Of a DNA stretch of 64,000 nt, positions 25,176-34,022 are shown one piece after another. Both the position numbers and the translations under genes were made by a program. Source of the DNA: Seonamhaeicola sediminis (GTDB taxonomy: Bacteria; Bacteroidota; Bacteroidia; Flavobacteriales; Flavobacteriaceae); NCBI RefSeq assembly GCF_004358095.2, contig NZ_SMZJ02000003.1, forward strand, positions 1-64,000, written 5' to 3'. Each line of letters starts with the position of its first letter. The first letter of the stretch is position 1. A model generated the notes under the pieces. The model did no database searches, was not told the origin of the DNA, and was given only the letters and a program-made list of their open reading frames with translations.

Positions 25176-25994
25176 ATGATAGAAATAAAAACCAGAGCTG
25201 AAATTGAATTAATGCGAGAAAGTGCTCTAATTGTATCTAAAACGTTAGGAGTATTAGCAAAGGAAATCAAACCAGGTATTACAACACTGCAATTAGATAA
25301 AATTGCAGAGGAACATATTAGAGATCATGGCGCAGAACCAGGTTTTTTAGGATTATATGATTTCCCTAATACTCTTTGTATGAGTCCTAATGAACAAGTA
25401 GTTCACGGGATTCCCAATGATACTCCTCTGGAAGAAGGTGACATAATTTCTATAGATTGTGGTGCTTTTAAAAATGGCTTTTATGGTGATCATGCATACA
25501 CATTTGCTATCGGAAATATTAGCCCTGAGGTTGAAAAACTATTAAAAGTAACCAAAGAATCTTTATATGTTGGTATTAGAGAGTTCAAGGCTAATAACCG
25601 TGTTGGTGATGTTGGCTATGCCATTCAACAATATTGTGAGGCTCATGGTTATGGTGTTGTAAGAGAATTAGTTGGTCATGGGCTTGGAAAAAAGATGCAT
25701 GAAGACCCCGAAATGCCAAATTACGGTAAACGTGGTAAGGGCAAAAAATTTATTGAAGGTATGGTGGTTGCTATAGAACCTATGATTAATATGGGTACGC
25801 ACCGAATCAAACAACACAGAGATGGTTGGACTATAACTACTTTAGATAAAAAACCAAGTGCTCATTTTGAACATGATGTTGCTCTTATAGATGGGAAACC
25901 TGAATTGCTTTCTACTTTCGCATATATCTACGATGCATTGGGAATTGAGAGTGATGAAGAAACCGAATTTCGTCAAGAAGCACTTGTGCTTTAA
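25176..25994 (+). CDS. map: Type I methionine aminopeptidase
   Basis: This enzyme removes the initiator methionine from nascent proteins. The 272 residues fit type I MAP. The metal-site segments appear in order: SIDCGAFKNGFYGDHAYTF (two Asp-type ligands), LVGHGLGKKMHEDPEMPNY (His ligand), VAIEPMIN (Glu) and SAHFEHDVAL (Glu). It starts a three-gene plus-strand run with a methyltransferase (5 bases on) and a DUF423 protein (2 bases on), probably one operon. Confidence 0.97.
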   Translation: MIEIKTRAEIELMRESALIVSKTLGVLAKEIKPGITTLQLDKIAEEHIRDHGAEPGFLGLYDFPNTLCMSPNEQVVHGIPNDTPLEEGDIISIDCGAFKNGFYGDHAYTFAIGNISPEVEKLLKVTKESLYVGIREFKANNRVGDVGYAIQQYCEAHGYGVVRELVGHGLGKKMHEDPEMPNYGKRGKGKKFIEGMVVAIEPMINMGTHRIKQHRDGWTITTLDKKPSAHFEHDVALIDGKPELLSTFAYIYDALGIESDEETEFRQEALVL

Positions 25995-25999
25995 ATACA

Positions 26000-26767
26000 A
26001 TGAAACAACTTTTCAAGATTGTATTAAATGTTATCCCAAGACCTTTATTAATTAGGTTAAGTTATATTATTAGTCCGGTTTTAGTTTTTTTTTTAAAAGG
26101 AAATAGATTTACAGACCCTATTGACGGTAAAAAATTTAAAGCTTTTTTACCTTATGGGTATGGCATCCAGAGAAACAATGTATTATCTCCTTCTACACTT
26201 TCATTAGAACGCCACAGATTGTTGTGGTTATATTTGAAGAATGAAACCAATTTCTTTAAAAGTCCTCTAAAATTATTACATTTTGCACCTGAACAAGCTT
26301 TTTACAAACAATTTAGGAAAATGACACATCTAGATTATGTCACCACCGATTTAAATTCCCCCTTAGCCGATGTGAAAGCAGATATTTGTAATCTACCTTT
26401 TGATGACCATATGTTTGATGTAATTTTATGCAATCATGTTTTAGAACATATCCCTAATGACACTAAGGCCATGCAAGAATTATTCAGAGTAATGAAAACT
26501 GGTGGCTGGGGCATTTTTCAAATTCCGCAAGATTTAAATAGAGATCAAACTTTTGAGGACAATAACATCACAGACAAAAAGGAACGGGCTAAAATTTTTG
26601 GACAATATGATCATGTTAGAGTTTATGGACGAGATTATTTTGACAAACTTAGGAGTATTGGTTTTAAAGTTGATGAAGTAGATTATACCTCTAATTTTTC
26701 GGATGAAGACATTGACATGTATTGTTTAGCTAAAGGTGAAATTATTCCTGTGGTATTTAAACCTTAA
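26000..26767 (+). CDS. Class I SAM-dependent methyltransferase
   Basis: A 255-residue protein. An N-terminal amphipathic/hydrophobic stretch (about 1-30) precedes the methyltransferase_11-like core: LLHFAPEQAFYKQF, VTTDLNSPLADVKADI (acidic residue binding the SAM ribose) and FDVILCNHVLEHIPND (the motif with HVLEH). The N-terminal part may tether it to the membrane. It follows map by 5 bases. The acceptor substrate is not known. Confidence 0.85.
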   Translation: MKQLFKIVLNVIPRPLLIRLSYIISPVLVFFLKGNRFTDPIDGKKFKAFLPYGYGIQRNNVLSPSTLSLERHRLLWLYLKNETNFFKSPLKLLHFAPEQAFYKQFRKMTHLDYVTTDLNSPLADVKADICNLPFDDHMFDVILCNHVLEHIPNDTKAMQELFRVMKTGGWGIFQIPQDLNRDQTFEDNNITDKKERAKIFGQYDHVRVYGRDYFDKLRSIGFKVDEVDYTSNFSDEDIDMYCLAKGEIIPVVFKP

Positions 26768-26769
26768 TT

Positions 26770-27135
26770 ATGGAACAACAAATTATCATTACTGCCGCTA
26801 TATTTGGAGCATTATCTGTAATCTTTGGAGCATTTGGTGCCCATACCTTAAAAAAGATGCTAAAAGAAGAACAACTTAAAAGTTTTGAAACTGGTGTGAA
26901 GTACCAAATGTATCACGCTGTTGTATTATTATTTCTTGGGTTTAACCCAAAATATGCCACAGTTCTAATTTATTGGTGCTTTACCTTGGGTATATTATTT
27001 TTTTCTTTTAGTATTTACGGATTGGTAATATCTAGTGCAAAAGGAAAGAAAATGAAATTTTTGGGCCCAATAACCCCACTAGGTGGAATACTTTTCGTTA
27101 TTGGATGGATTTCACTTTTAATAAAGGCTTTTTAG
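26770..27135 (+). CDS. DUF423 family small membrane protein
   Basis: A 121-residue protein with four hydrophobic segments. The N-terminal GALSVIFGAFGAHTLKKML and FETGVKYQMYHAVVLLFLG are hallmarks of the DUF423 (YgdD-like) family of inner-membrane proteins. Function unknown. It begins 2 bases after the methyltransferase stop, so it is translationally coupled or at least in the same operon. It converges with apbE with only 4 bases between stops and no separate terminator. Confidence 0.9.
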   Translation: MEQQIIITAAIFGALSVIFGAFGAHTLKKMLKEEQLKSFETGVKYQMYHAVVLLFLGFNPKYATVLIYWCFTLGILFFSFSIYGLVISSAKGKKMKFLGPITPLGGILFVIGWISLLIKAF

Positions 27136-27139
27136 AAAG

Positions 27140-28114
27140 TTAATCAGGAAATCTGTTTAAAGACAAAGTCTCAAACTCCCGCTTTTCATTTTCAAAAATT
27201 AAGAAAACTTTTAATTCTGGGTGATTTTCTAAAAATAATTTTATTTTTTCAATACCCATTGTTTTAAAAGCCGTGGCGTAGGCATCGGCAGTCATACAGT
27301 CTTGAGCTATTACAGATATACTCAACAAGTTTGTTTTACTAGGATACCCCGTATCTGTATCTATAATATGCGAATAACGATTTCCGCTTGTATCAATCTT
27401 AAACTTTCTGTAGGTACCTGAAGTTGCCATAGCTGCATCTTTTAATTTAATAGCCTTTAAAATAGATTGATTGCCATCAAAGTGTGGCTCTTCAACACCA
27501 ACCGTCCACATAGATTTTTTATCCAGATTCTCTCCCTTAACCCTTATTTCACCACCTATTTCAACTAAATAATTATGAACGTTTTTACTTTCTAAAAATT
27601 CACCAATAACATCTACTCCATAACCTTTAGCAATGGCATTAAAATCAATATAAGTTCCTTTTGGTTTAATAATATTATTATGAACCCGCTTTACTTTGTT
27701 TAAACCAACCGAATGCATTAAACTATCAATTTTCAAACTATCTAAATCAGAAATTTTTTCTTCGGGTCCAAAATTCCATGCGTTTACAACAGCTCCAATA
27801 GTTGGATCAAAAGCGCCATTAGTTTCATTGTATATTTCAAAAGACTTTGTTAATACTCGTTTGAAATGACTATCAACTGTTGTACTTTCATTTCTATTCA
27901 ATTTTGAAATATCAGAATCTACTTGATACGTAGACATTGATTTATTAATAACATAAAACAAGCTATCAAATTGCTTTTGGTAATTATCTCTAGAATTGTA
28001 AATAATACTATAAGAAGTACCAAAAACCACTCCAGAAACTTTAGTATTCTTTGTCTTTTGATCACATCCTAGTAAAGAAACCCCGATAATTAAGTAAATA
28101 AAAAACTTCTTCAT
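27140..28114 (-). CDS. apbE: FAD:protein FMN transferase
   Basis: This enzyme attaches FMN covalently to threonine residues of target proteins such as NqrB and NqrC. The 324-residue protein has a lipoprotein signal (about 1-16, GVSLLGC), so it acts at the periplasmic face. ApbE landmarks are visible: VFGTSYSIIY near the N-terminus, IDFNAIAKGYGVD, VEIGGEIRVKG, MATSGTYRKF and SHIIDTDTGYPS. It lies about 1.1 kb from the nqr operon, whose NqrB and NqrC carry flavinylation motifs. It follows a small gene by 1 base and is probably co-transcribed with it. Confidence 0.95.
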   Translation of the reverse strand: MKKFFIYLIIGVSLLGCDQKTKNTKVSGVVFGTSYSIIYNSRDNYQKQFDSLFYVINKSMSTYQVDSDISKLNRNESTTVDSHFKRVLTKSFEIYNETNGAFDPTIGAVVNAWNFGPEEKISDLDSLKIDSLMHSVGLNKVKRVHNNIIKPKGTYIDFNAIAKGYGVDVIGEFLESKNVHNYLVEIGGEIRVKGENLDKKSMWTVGVEEPHFDGNQSILKAIKLKDAAMATSGTYRKFKIDTSGNRYSHIIDTDTGYPSKTNLLSISVIAQDCMTADAYATAFKTMGIEKIKLFLENHPELKVFLIFENEKREFETLSLNRFPD

Positions 28115-28115
28115 T

Positions 28116-28493
28116 CTAATTAAAGTTAGTGTCTAAAACCTGAATACCATTATATTCTAATAAATAATCTTCATGTAAATAAACTGGTAAATTTTCACCA
28201 TTAGGGTTACCTAAACCAACACCTGCATATAAAACTTTAGCATCTTTTTCTCTGGCATGCTTTTTAAAAGATTCCATCCAAACTACATCATAGTTGTTAG
28301 GATTATCAGGTAATATAACCGCCTTTACAATAACAAAATAGTATTGGCTAGTCTTGTCTATACAAACAAATTGTGGATGCTTTTTAAGCTTACTGTTAAC
28401 TGCAATAAATTCAAAACCACGTTGTTCCAAATCTTTTCCAACATGGTTCATAGCTAAATTATGTAATTCTTGTTCGGTAAGTGGTTTACTCAT
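28116..28493 (-). CDS. Small conserved protein upstream of apbE, function unknown
   Basis: I take the ATG at 28493 (125 residues, MSKPLTEQELHNLAMNHVGKD); the frame is open to 28520 but the -7 element at 28498-28505 excludes the upstream ATG. The protein has no signal peptide, no membrane segment, and none of the 2Fe-2S, FAD or NADH motifs of NqrF, so it should not be called an NQR subunit in spite of its place beside them. QYYFVIVKAVILPDNP and VLYAGVGLGNPNGENLPVYLHEDY suggest a compact alpha/beta fold. It is translated just before apbE (1-base gap). Function unknown. Confidence 0.75.
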   Translation of the reverse strand: MSKPLTEQELHNLAMNHVGKDLEQRGFEFIAVNSKLKKHPQFVCIDKTSQYYFVIVKAVILPDNPNNYDVVWMESFKKHAREKDAKVLYAGVGLGNPNGENLPVYLHEDYLLEYNGIQVLDTNFN

Positions 28494-28497
28494 ACTG

Positions 28498-28505
28498 CAA
28501 AAATA
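28498..28505 (-). promoter_or_regulatory. -7 promoter element 4 nt before a start codon (apbE operon)
   Basis: The minus strand reads TATTTTTG, then CAGT, then ATG. The 4-nt gap repeats the tatA arrangement and implies a leaderless mRNA. Confidence 0.55.
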
Positions 28506-28572
28506 GCACTTAAAATACATGTTAAAAAATTGCTTAACTTTAAAGTGTTGTTAATATTTTAAAATTTGTGCT

Positions 28573-29028
28573 ATGAAAACTACAACACGTTTTGAGAGTG
28601 CCATAAAAAAGTTGTACACCGCTTTTCATAACAATACCTTAAATCCTGAATGCTGCCAACAATGTGCAGTAGGCAATATTTTAGATAACAGAGATAGCTG
28701 GAAGTATCTTTCAGATAGCCATGGCAGTTTAGTATTAAATTACGTTGGTAAAATACACCAAACCCTAGGCAGAACATTTAATGGCTATACTCCTCTTGAA
28801 CTACTTCAAATTGAACATACATTTTTAAAAGCTTGCGGCTACCAATTACCACTTCATCATAAAAACATAAAACCTAAAAACCCTACTGATAAAGATTTAC
28901 TTTTTAACGGACTTTCTAAAACGATTGAACTTTTATGCAAACTAGATAACATTCCAAATGTTATGGAATATAAGAGGTTATTTGAGTTTAAGAAAGAGAC
29001 TATAATTTCGAATGAAATTATGGTTTGA
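28573..29028 (+). CDS. Conserved cysteine-rich small protein, function unknown
   Basis: A 151-residue cytoplasmic protein with no signal peptide. A Cys cluster, ECCQQCAVGNILDN (about residues 26-39), could bind a metal, but only one CxxC-type pair is present. The rest is helical (YVGKIHQTLGRTFNGYTPLELLQIEHTFLKACGY). It is divergent from the apbE operon and converges with nqrF across a terminator. A TTTG (weak -7 match, three bases instead of two after TA) lies exactly 4 nt before the ATG. I do not recognise the family. Confidence 0.7.
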   Translation: MKTTTRFESAIKKLYTAFHNNTLNPECCQQCAVGNILDNRDSWKYLSDSHGSLVLNYVGKIHQTLGRTFNGYTPLELLQIEHTFLKACGYQLPLHHKNIKPKNPTDKDLLFNGLSKTIELLCKLDNIPNVMEYKRLFEFKKETIISNEIMV

Positions 29029-29087
29029 TGAACGATGCTCCTTAGCAGTTTGAAAAACACCCTCCCAACATAACTTAAAGTAATGAC

Positions 29088-29130
29088 AAAAAACAAAAAC
29101 CAACTCTTTTGAGTGGGTTTTTGTTTTTTA
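29088..29130. terminator. Bidirectional terminator between the small gene and nqrF
   Basis: A long hairpin, AAACAAAAACC.ACTC / GAGT.GGTTTTTGTTT with a single A-G mismatch and a TTTT loop, flanked by A- and T-runs, serves the converging units. No ORF or other element is evident in the rest of 29029-29182. Confidence 0.85.
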
Positions 29131-29182
29131 GGATTCCTGCCTATTCAGGAATAACAACCTAATGCTAAATGCCGATTATCGG

Positions 29183-30493
29183 CTATCCTCCGAAGTCATC
29201 GAATCTGATATTCTCGTCTGGGATACCAAAATCTTCTCCCATTTTTTGAACCGCTTTGTTCATCAATGGAGGTCCACAGAAGTATAATTCGATATCTTCT
29301 GGGGCTTCATGGTGGTTAAGATAATTATCAATCACACAATTATGAATGAATCCAACAAATCCATCACCTGCTTCATCATTAATATCTTTCTTTACTTTCC
29401 AGTTATCTTCTGGTAAGGGTTCAGAAAGTGCTAAATAGAATTTAAAATTTGGGAAATCTTTTTCCAATTGTTGAAAATGATCTAAATAAAACAACTCTCT
29501 CTTAGAACGACCACCATACCAATATGTTACTGTTCTCCCCGTTTTTAAGGTTTTAAATAAATGGTATAAATGTGAACGCATGGGTGCCATACCTGCACCA
29601 CCTCCAACGTATAACATTTCAGCTTCACTTTCATTTATAAAGAACTCACCATAGGGTCCAGAGATAGTACACTTATCGCCTTTCTTTAAATTAAAGATAT
29701 ATGAAGATGCTACACCTGGGTTTACATCCATCCAGCCATTTTTAGCTCTGTCCCATGGCGGGGTTGCAATACGTACATTAAGCATAATTTCTCTACCCTC
29801 GGCTGGGTAAGAAGCCATAGAATAAGCACGCTCTACTGTTTCAGTATTTTTCATTACTAATGGCCAAAGACCAAACTTATCCCATTCTGCTTGAAACTTA
29901 TCTGGTGTTTCATGCTCTTCAGGATGTGCCGTAATATCCATATCAGAATATTTTACTTCACATGGTGGAATTTCAATTTGAATGTAACCACCTGCTTTGT
30001 AACCCATATCTTCAGGAATCTCAACAACAAACTCTTTAATAAATGATGCTACATTATAATTTCTAACAACTGTTGCTTCCCATTTCTTGATACCAAATAT
30101 TTCCTCTGGAATACTGATATCCATGTCTTGCTTCACCTTTACCTGACATGCTAAACGGGCTCCATGTTGTAACTCTTTACGAGTAAAATGAGGTGTCTCG
30201 GTTGGTAATGCTTCACCGCCTCCAGCGTGAACATGACACTCACACTGAATACAAGTTCCACCACCACCACAAGCCGATGGTAGAAATATTTTCTGGTTTC
30301 CTAGAGTAGACAACAAGCTACCACCAGAAGGTACTTCTATTTCCTTTTCACCATTAATTTTAATTTTTACAGGTCCAGATGGTGCCAACTTTTGTTTTAC
30401 AAATAATAACAAGCCAACCAACGCAAGTGTTAACACTAAAAACGCTGCCACTGTTGCTACAATTACTCCTATTGTACTAGCTAATAATATCAT
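29183..30493 (-). CDS. nqrF: Na+-translocating NADH:quinone reductase subunit F
   Basis: The electron-input subunit, which oxidises NADH and passes electrons via FAD to a 2Fe-2S centre. The 436 residues include an N-terminal anchor helix (about 8-32), a ferredoxin domain with Cys75, Cys81, Cys84 and Cys116 in the plant-type spacing, an FAD domain (RAYSMASYP near residue 225) and an NAD domain ([28 protein letters not shown] at the end). It is the last nqr gene, 1 base after nqrE. Confidence 0.98.
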   Translation of the reverse strand: MILLASTIGVIVATVAAFLVLTLALVGLLLFVKQKLAPSGPVKIKINGEKEIEVPSGGSLLSTLGNQKIFLPSACGGGGTCIQCECHVHAGGGEALPTETPHFTRKELQHGARLACQVKVKQDMDISIPEEIFGIKKWEATVVRNYNVASFIKEFVVEIPEDMGYKAGGYIQIEIPPCEVKYSDMDITAHPEEHETPDKFQAEWDKFGLWPLVMKNTETVERAYSMASYPAEGREIMLNVRIATPPWDRAKNGWMDVNPGVASSYIFNLKKGDKCTISGPYGEFFINESEAEMLYVGGGAGMAPMRSHLYHLFKTLKTGRTVTYWYGGRSKRELFYLDHFQQLEKDFPNFKFYLALSEPLPEDNWKVKKDINDEAGDGFVGFIHNCVIDNYLNHHEAPEDIELYFCGPPLMNKAVQKMGEDFGIPDENIRFDDFGG

Positions 30494-30494
30494 G

Positions 30495-31247
30495 TTACTC
30501 TACTACTTTTATTGTGTTATCAGCAATGCTTTGACTATGCTCAGCACCAGTATCTTTTATAATCTCTTCTTTTTCTAGCTCAATTTTCTCTACCACTTCT
30601 GGAGTTTCATTTTTTGATTCTTCATCACCTCCAGTTAACATACCTCCAAAACTCATGAATCCGATAGCCATTAAGCCAGTTATAATAAATGTAATGCCCA
30701 ACCCTCTTAATGCAGGAGGAACATTTGAATATCTTATCTTTTCACGAATAGCTGCAATTGCTAAAATTGCTAAGAACCATCCAATACCTGAACCTAACCC
30801 GTAGGTGGTAGCCAAACCAATAGTTGGAATCTCACGAGATTGCATAAATAATGAACCTCCTAAAATAGCACAGTTCACAGCAATAAGCGGTAAAAAGATT
30901 CCAAGTGAGTTATATAGTGCTGGTGCGAATTTTTCAACTATGATTTCTACCAATTGTACCATGGTAGCAATGGTTGCAATGAACATGATGAATGATAAGA
31001 AACTTAAATCATAAGAAGCATAATCTTCACCTAACCATTTTCCTAAAGCTCCTGGCTGTAATATGTACTGATCTAATAACCAGTTTAAAGGTACCGTAAC
31101 AACTAATACGAAGATAACTGCTGCACCAAGACCAACCGCTGTTGATACTTTTTTAGATACTGCTAGGTAAGAACACATTCCTAAGAACGTAGCAAACACC
31201 ATGTTATCTATAAATATCGATTTAAAAAATAATTCTATATGTTCCAT
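30495..31247 (-). CDS. nqrE: Na+-translocating NADH:quinone reductase subunit E, with acidic C-terminal extension
   Basis: An inner-membrane subunit with six helices that takes part in Na+ transfer and the iron site at the NqrD/NqrE interface. The core ([21 protein letters not shown] to GFMSFGGML) corresponds to the usual about 200 residues. The final 45-50 residues, after GGDEESKNE, are a Glu/Lys-rich hydrophilic tail not present in proteobacterial NqrE; whether it is common in the family Flavobacteriaceae I cannot check. It is separated from nqrD by 72 bases, unusually wide for this operon. Confidence 0.95.
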   Translation of the reverse strand: MEHIELFFKSIFIDNMVFATFLGMCSYLAVSKKVSTAVGLGAAVIFVLVVTVPLNWLLDQYILQPGALGKWLGEDYASYDLSFLSFIMFIATIATMVQLVEIIVEKFAPALYNSLGIFLPLIAVNCAILGGSLFMQSREIPTIGLATTYGLGSGIGWFLAILAIAAIREKIRYSNVPPALRGLGITFIITGLMAIGFMSFGGMLTGGDEESKNETPEVVEKIELEKEEIIKDTGAEHSQSIADNTIKVVE

Positions 31248-31319
31248 ATTTTTGAATTTTCAGTCTCAGCCTCAGTTAACAGAGATTACTGCTTACTGTA
31301 ACTGCAAACCGTATACTGA
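31248..31319. repeat. CAGT/ACTG-rich spacer between nqrD and nqrE
   Basis: The 72-bp gap contains CAGTCTCAG, CCTCAG and four ACTG words, plus a TTTTGAATTTT next to the nqrE start, the same unit as the 18691-18732 array. All other nqr gaps are 1-4 bases or, for nqrA-nqrB, 36. Confidence 0.5.
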
Positions 31320-31967
31320 TTAATGATCTTCTACTAATGCTTTATTTCTAGTACGCTGCACCCAAATAATAACACCAACAACAATTAATGCCATTGGAGA
31401 CAATAACATGAATCCATTATTTTCATATCCGATGGCGTACAATCCTGTTTTTTCAATGGGGTCTCCTAAAACCTTAAATCCAAGTAATGTACCAGATCCT
31501 AGCAATTCTCTAAAAAAACCAACAATAATTAATATGGCTCCATAACCTGCTGCGTTTCCAATTCCATCTAAAAAAGAACGCCAAGGTCCATTTCCAAGAG
31601 CAAAGGCTTCAAAACGCCCCATGATAATACAATTAGTGATTATTAAACCTACGAATACTGAAAGCGTTTTACTTAATTCATAGGCAAAAGCTTTTAGCAC
31701 TTGGTCTACAATAATTACTAATGCAGCTACGACTACCAATTGCACAATAATTCTAATTTTTGAAGGTATAATGTTTCTCATTAAAGAAACTACCACGTTT
31801 CCAACCCCTAAAACAAACAATACAGATATAGACATAACTATTGATGCCTTTAATTCTGCTGTAATAGCCAATGCAGAACAAATTCCAAGTACCTGAATAG
31901 TAATTGGGTTGTTATCTGCTAATGGGTCAGTAATTAACTTTGTGTCTTTTTTTGAAAGTAAGCCCAT
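31320..31967 (-). CDS. nqrD: Na+-translocating NADH:quinone reductase subunit D
   Basis: An inner-membrane subunit paralogous to NqrE. The 215 residues carry six hydrophobic segments. Typical NqrD text is visible: DPLADNNPITIQVLGICSALAIT near the N-terminus and LIITNCIIMGRFEAFALGNGPW in the middle, with the Cys of the inter-subunit iron site in TNCI. It lies 3 bases after nqrC. Together with NqrE it forms the Na+-conducting part of the complex. Confidence 0.97.
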   Translation of the reverse strand: MGLLSKKDTKLITDPLADNNPITIQVLGICSALAITAELKASIVMSISVLFVLGVGNVVVSLMRNIIPSKIRIIVQLVVVAALVIIVDQVLKAFAYELSKTLSVFVGLIITNCIIMGRFEAFALGNGPWRSFLDGIGNAAGYGAILIIVGFFRELLGSGTLLGFKVLGDPIEKTGLYAIGYENNGFMLLSPMALIVVGVIIWVQRTRNKALVEDH

Positions 31968-31970
31968 AGA

Positions 31971-32774
31971 TTAATTTGTTTTTTGAGATTTTAAACTATC
32001 GAAATAAGGTTTATACAACTTTAAATCGGTTTTTATCATGGCAGTAACGCCATCGCCAGTTATTGTTGCCCCTGCAATAGCATCTATTTCATTGTCTGTC
32101 TTATCTTCGTTTTTAGGGTCTGCGTTCCCTTTTGCTATGGTAATTCCTTTAAAATCACCGTTATCTGCTAAAAGATGCTCTCCTACAAAATCATCCATAA
32201 AAAAACGCTGCTTAATATTTGCTCCTAAACCTGGGGTTTCTCCTTTATGATCAAAGTAAGCACCCTGAACTACCATATTTTCATCTAGTGCCACATATCC
32301 CCATATAGCATCCCAAAGGCCTTTTCCATAAATAGGTGCAACATAAACTTTTTTACCTTCTTTGTTATTCCCAACAAATAAAGGAAGTAATCTAGATGTA
32401 CCACTCTTAGAATTACTCTTTTGCTTTTTAATATCGATTAAATAGGGTTCTTTACCATTATTAGAATTCATAAACTCTTCGCGAGTCATAGTACCTATAA
32501 CCTTACCATCTTTAGATTCTAAAACCAATTGTTCAGCAACATTTTTTGTGAAAAGTTCAGGTGCCTCGGTGGTAGCTACAAAGTTAGCGTTACTTCCTTC
32601 ATTTTCATTAATTCCCATAGCGTATAGAATATTTTGTTGCTTTTCAATACGCTCGTTATTATCTATTTTTGGTCTTAAAGCAGAAGCAGTAAAGGCTAAC
32701 AATCCACCTACTATTACAACCATTAATACGGCAAATAGTACTGTATATACATTTGAATCTGTTCTATTACTCAT
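31971..32774 (-). CDS. nqrC: Na+-translocating NADH:quinone reductase subunit C
   Basis: A periplasm-facing flavoprotein subunit with a single N-terminal helix (about 8-31). The covalent FMN site is in the motif DAIAGATITGDGVT near residue 236, where ApbE is expected to modify the second Thr. The 267 residues fit the family. GLWDAIWGYVALD and GETPGLGA also match NqrC. It is 3 bases after nqrB. The presence of apbE nearby supports a functional flavinylation pair. Confidence 0.97.
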   Translation of the reverse strand: MSNRTDSNVYTVLFAVLMVVIVGGLLAFTASALRPKIDNNERIEKQQNILYAMGINENEGSNANFVATTEAPELFTKNVAEQLVLESKDGKVIGTMTREEFMNSNNGKEPYLIDIKKQKSNSKSGTSRLLPLFVGNNKEGKKVYVAPIYGKGLWDAIWGYVALDENMVVQGAYFDHKGETPGLGANIKQRFFMDDFVGEHLLADNGDFKGITIAKGNADPKNEDKTDNEIDAIAGATITGDGVTAMIKTDLKLYKPYFDSLKSQKTN

Positions 32775-32777
32775 TAC

Positions 32778-33986
32778 TTAAGCGGTTTTAGCTTTTAAAC
32801 GTTTCATTCTTTTCTTTACATTTCCTTGAACCACATAGTGATCTATTGTTGGAGCGAATACGTTCATTAGCAGTATTGCCAACATCACACCTTCTGGATA
32901 AGCAGGGTTGAACACGCGAATCATAATTGAGATAAACCCAACTAAAAAACCATATATCCATTTTCCTTTATTGGTTTGTGAAGCTGTAACAGGATCTGTA
33001 GCCATAAACACAGTACCAAAGGCAAAACCACCAATTAATAAGTGGTGCCACCAAACAGTATTCATTAATCCGTAAAATTTACTACCACTACCAATTACAC
33101 CAGCATCAACTACCCAATTGAATATTAATCCCATGGCTATTGCTCCTAATACAGAAGACAACATAATTCTCCAACTTCCAATTTTGGTAAAAATTAAGAA
33201 CAGACCTCCTATTAAAATCAACAATGCTGAAGTCTCTCCAACTGAACCTGGAATAAATCCTAAGAACATATCCATGACACTATAACTCACTTCATTATTT
33301 TGTGCTAAACTACCTAAAATAGTCTCACCTGAAATAGCATCAGGAGTTCCAGCGCGTTCAACAGCACCATGAACCCATACCTTATCACCACTCATCCAGG
33401 TTGGATATGCAAAGAATAAAAATGCTCTAATGGTTAGGGCTGGATTTAAGATATTCATTCCGGTACCACCAAATACTTCTTTACCAATTACAACACCAAA
33501 AGCAACGGCTACAGCTAACATCCAAAGTGGAATGTCTACAGGAACAATTAAAGGCACCAACATTCCTGTAACTAGATAACCTTCTTCTACTTCGTGCTTT
33601 TTAATGATTGCAAATAAGAATTCTATACCCAATCCTACACCATAAGAAACTACTACTAAAGGCAGTATCTTTATGAGTCCAACAAGGAAATTATCTAATG
33701 TCCAAAATTCTGAACTAAGAAAACCCGCAGAAACAGCTTCTATGTCACCCAATGCTAAATAATGCTGATAACCAGCATTAAACATTCCAAAAATCAAGCA
33801 GGGTACCATAGCCATGATAACAGTATTCATGGTACGCTTTAAATCGTCTGCAGCTTTTATGTGTGTACCACCATGAGTAGTCTCATCTGGTAAGAATAAA
33901 AACGTATGAATAGCATTAAATGCAGGAGCCATTTTAGACCCTCTGTACTTACGCTTTAAAATATGCAATCTTCTTTTTAAACTCAT
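32778..33986 (-). CDS. nqrB: Na+-translocating NADH:quinone reductase subunit B
   Basis: The largest membrane subunit, carrying FMN and riboflavin and the quinone-reducing path. The 402 residues have about ten hydrophobic segments. The covalent FMN threonine is in GFIPGSVGETSALLIL near residue 250, and GGTGMNILNPALTIRAFLFFAYP is the conserved central loop. It lies 36 bases after nqrA and 3 before nqrC. It is expected to be modified by the ApbE encoded at 27140-28114. Confidence 0.98.
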   Translation of the reverse strand: MSLKRRLHILKRKYRGSKMAPAFNAIHTFLFLPDETTHGGTHIKAADDLKRTMNTVIMAMVPCLIFGMFNAGYQHYLALGDIEAVSAGFLSSEFWTLDNFLVGLIKILPLVVVSYGVGLGIEFLFAIIKKHEVEEGYLVTGMLVPLIVPVDIPLWMLAVAVAFGVVIGKEVFGGTGMNILNPALTIRAFLFFAYPTWMSGDKVWVHGAVERAGTPDAISGETILGSLAQNNEVSYSVMDMFLGFIPGSVGETSALLILIGGLFLIFTKIGSWRIMLSSVLGAIAMGLIFNWVVDAGVIGSGSKFYGLMNTVWWHHLLIGGFAFGTVFMATDPVTASQTNKGKWIYGFLVGFISIMIRVFNPAYPEGVMLAILLMNVFAPTIDHYVVQGNVKKRMKRLKAKTA

Positions 33987-34022
33987 CTTGTAATATTTTT
34001 CATTTTGTTCCTCAATGAATAA

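Noticed and set aside
28116-28493. NqrF or an extra NQR subunit
   Set aside because: It lies beside the nqr operon, but there is no Cys cluster, FAD or NADH motif. The real nqrF is at 29183-30493.
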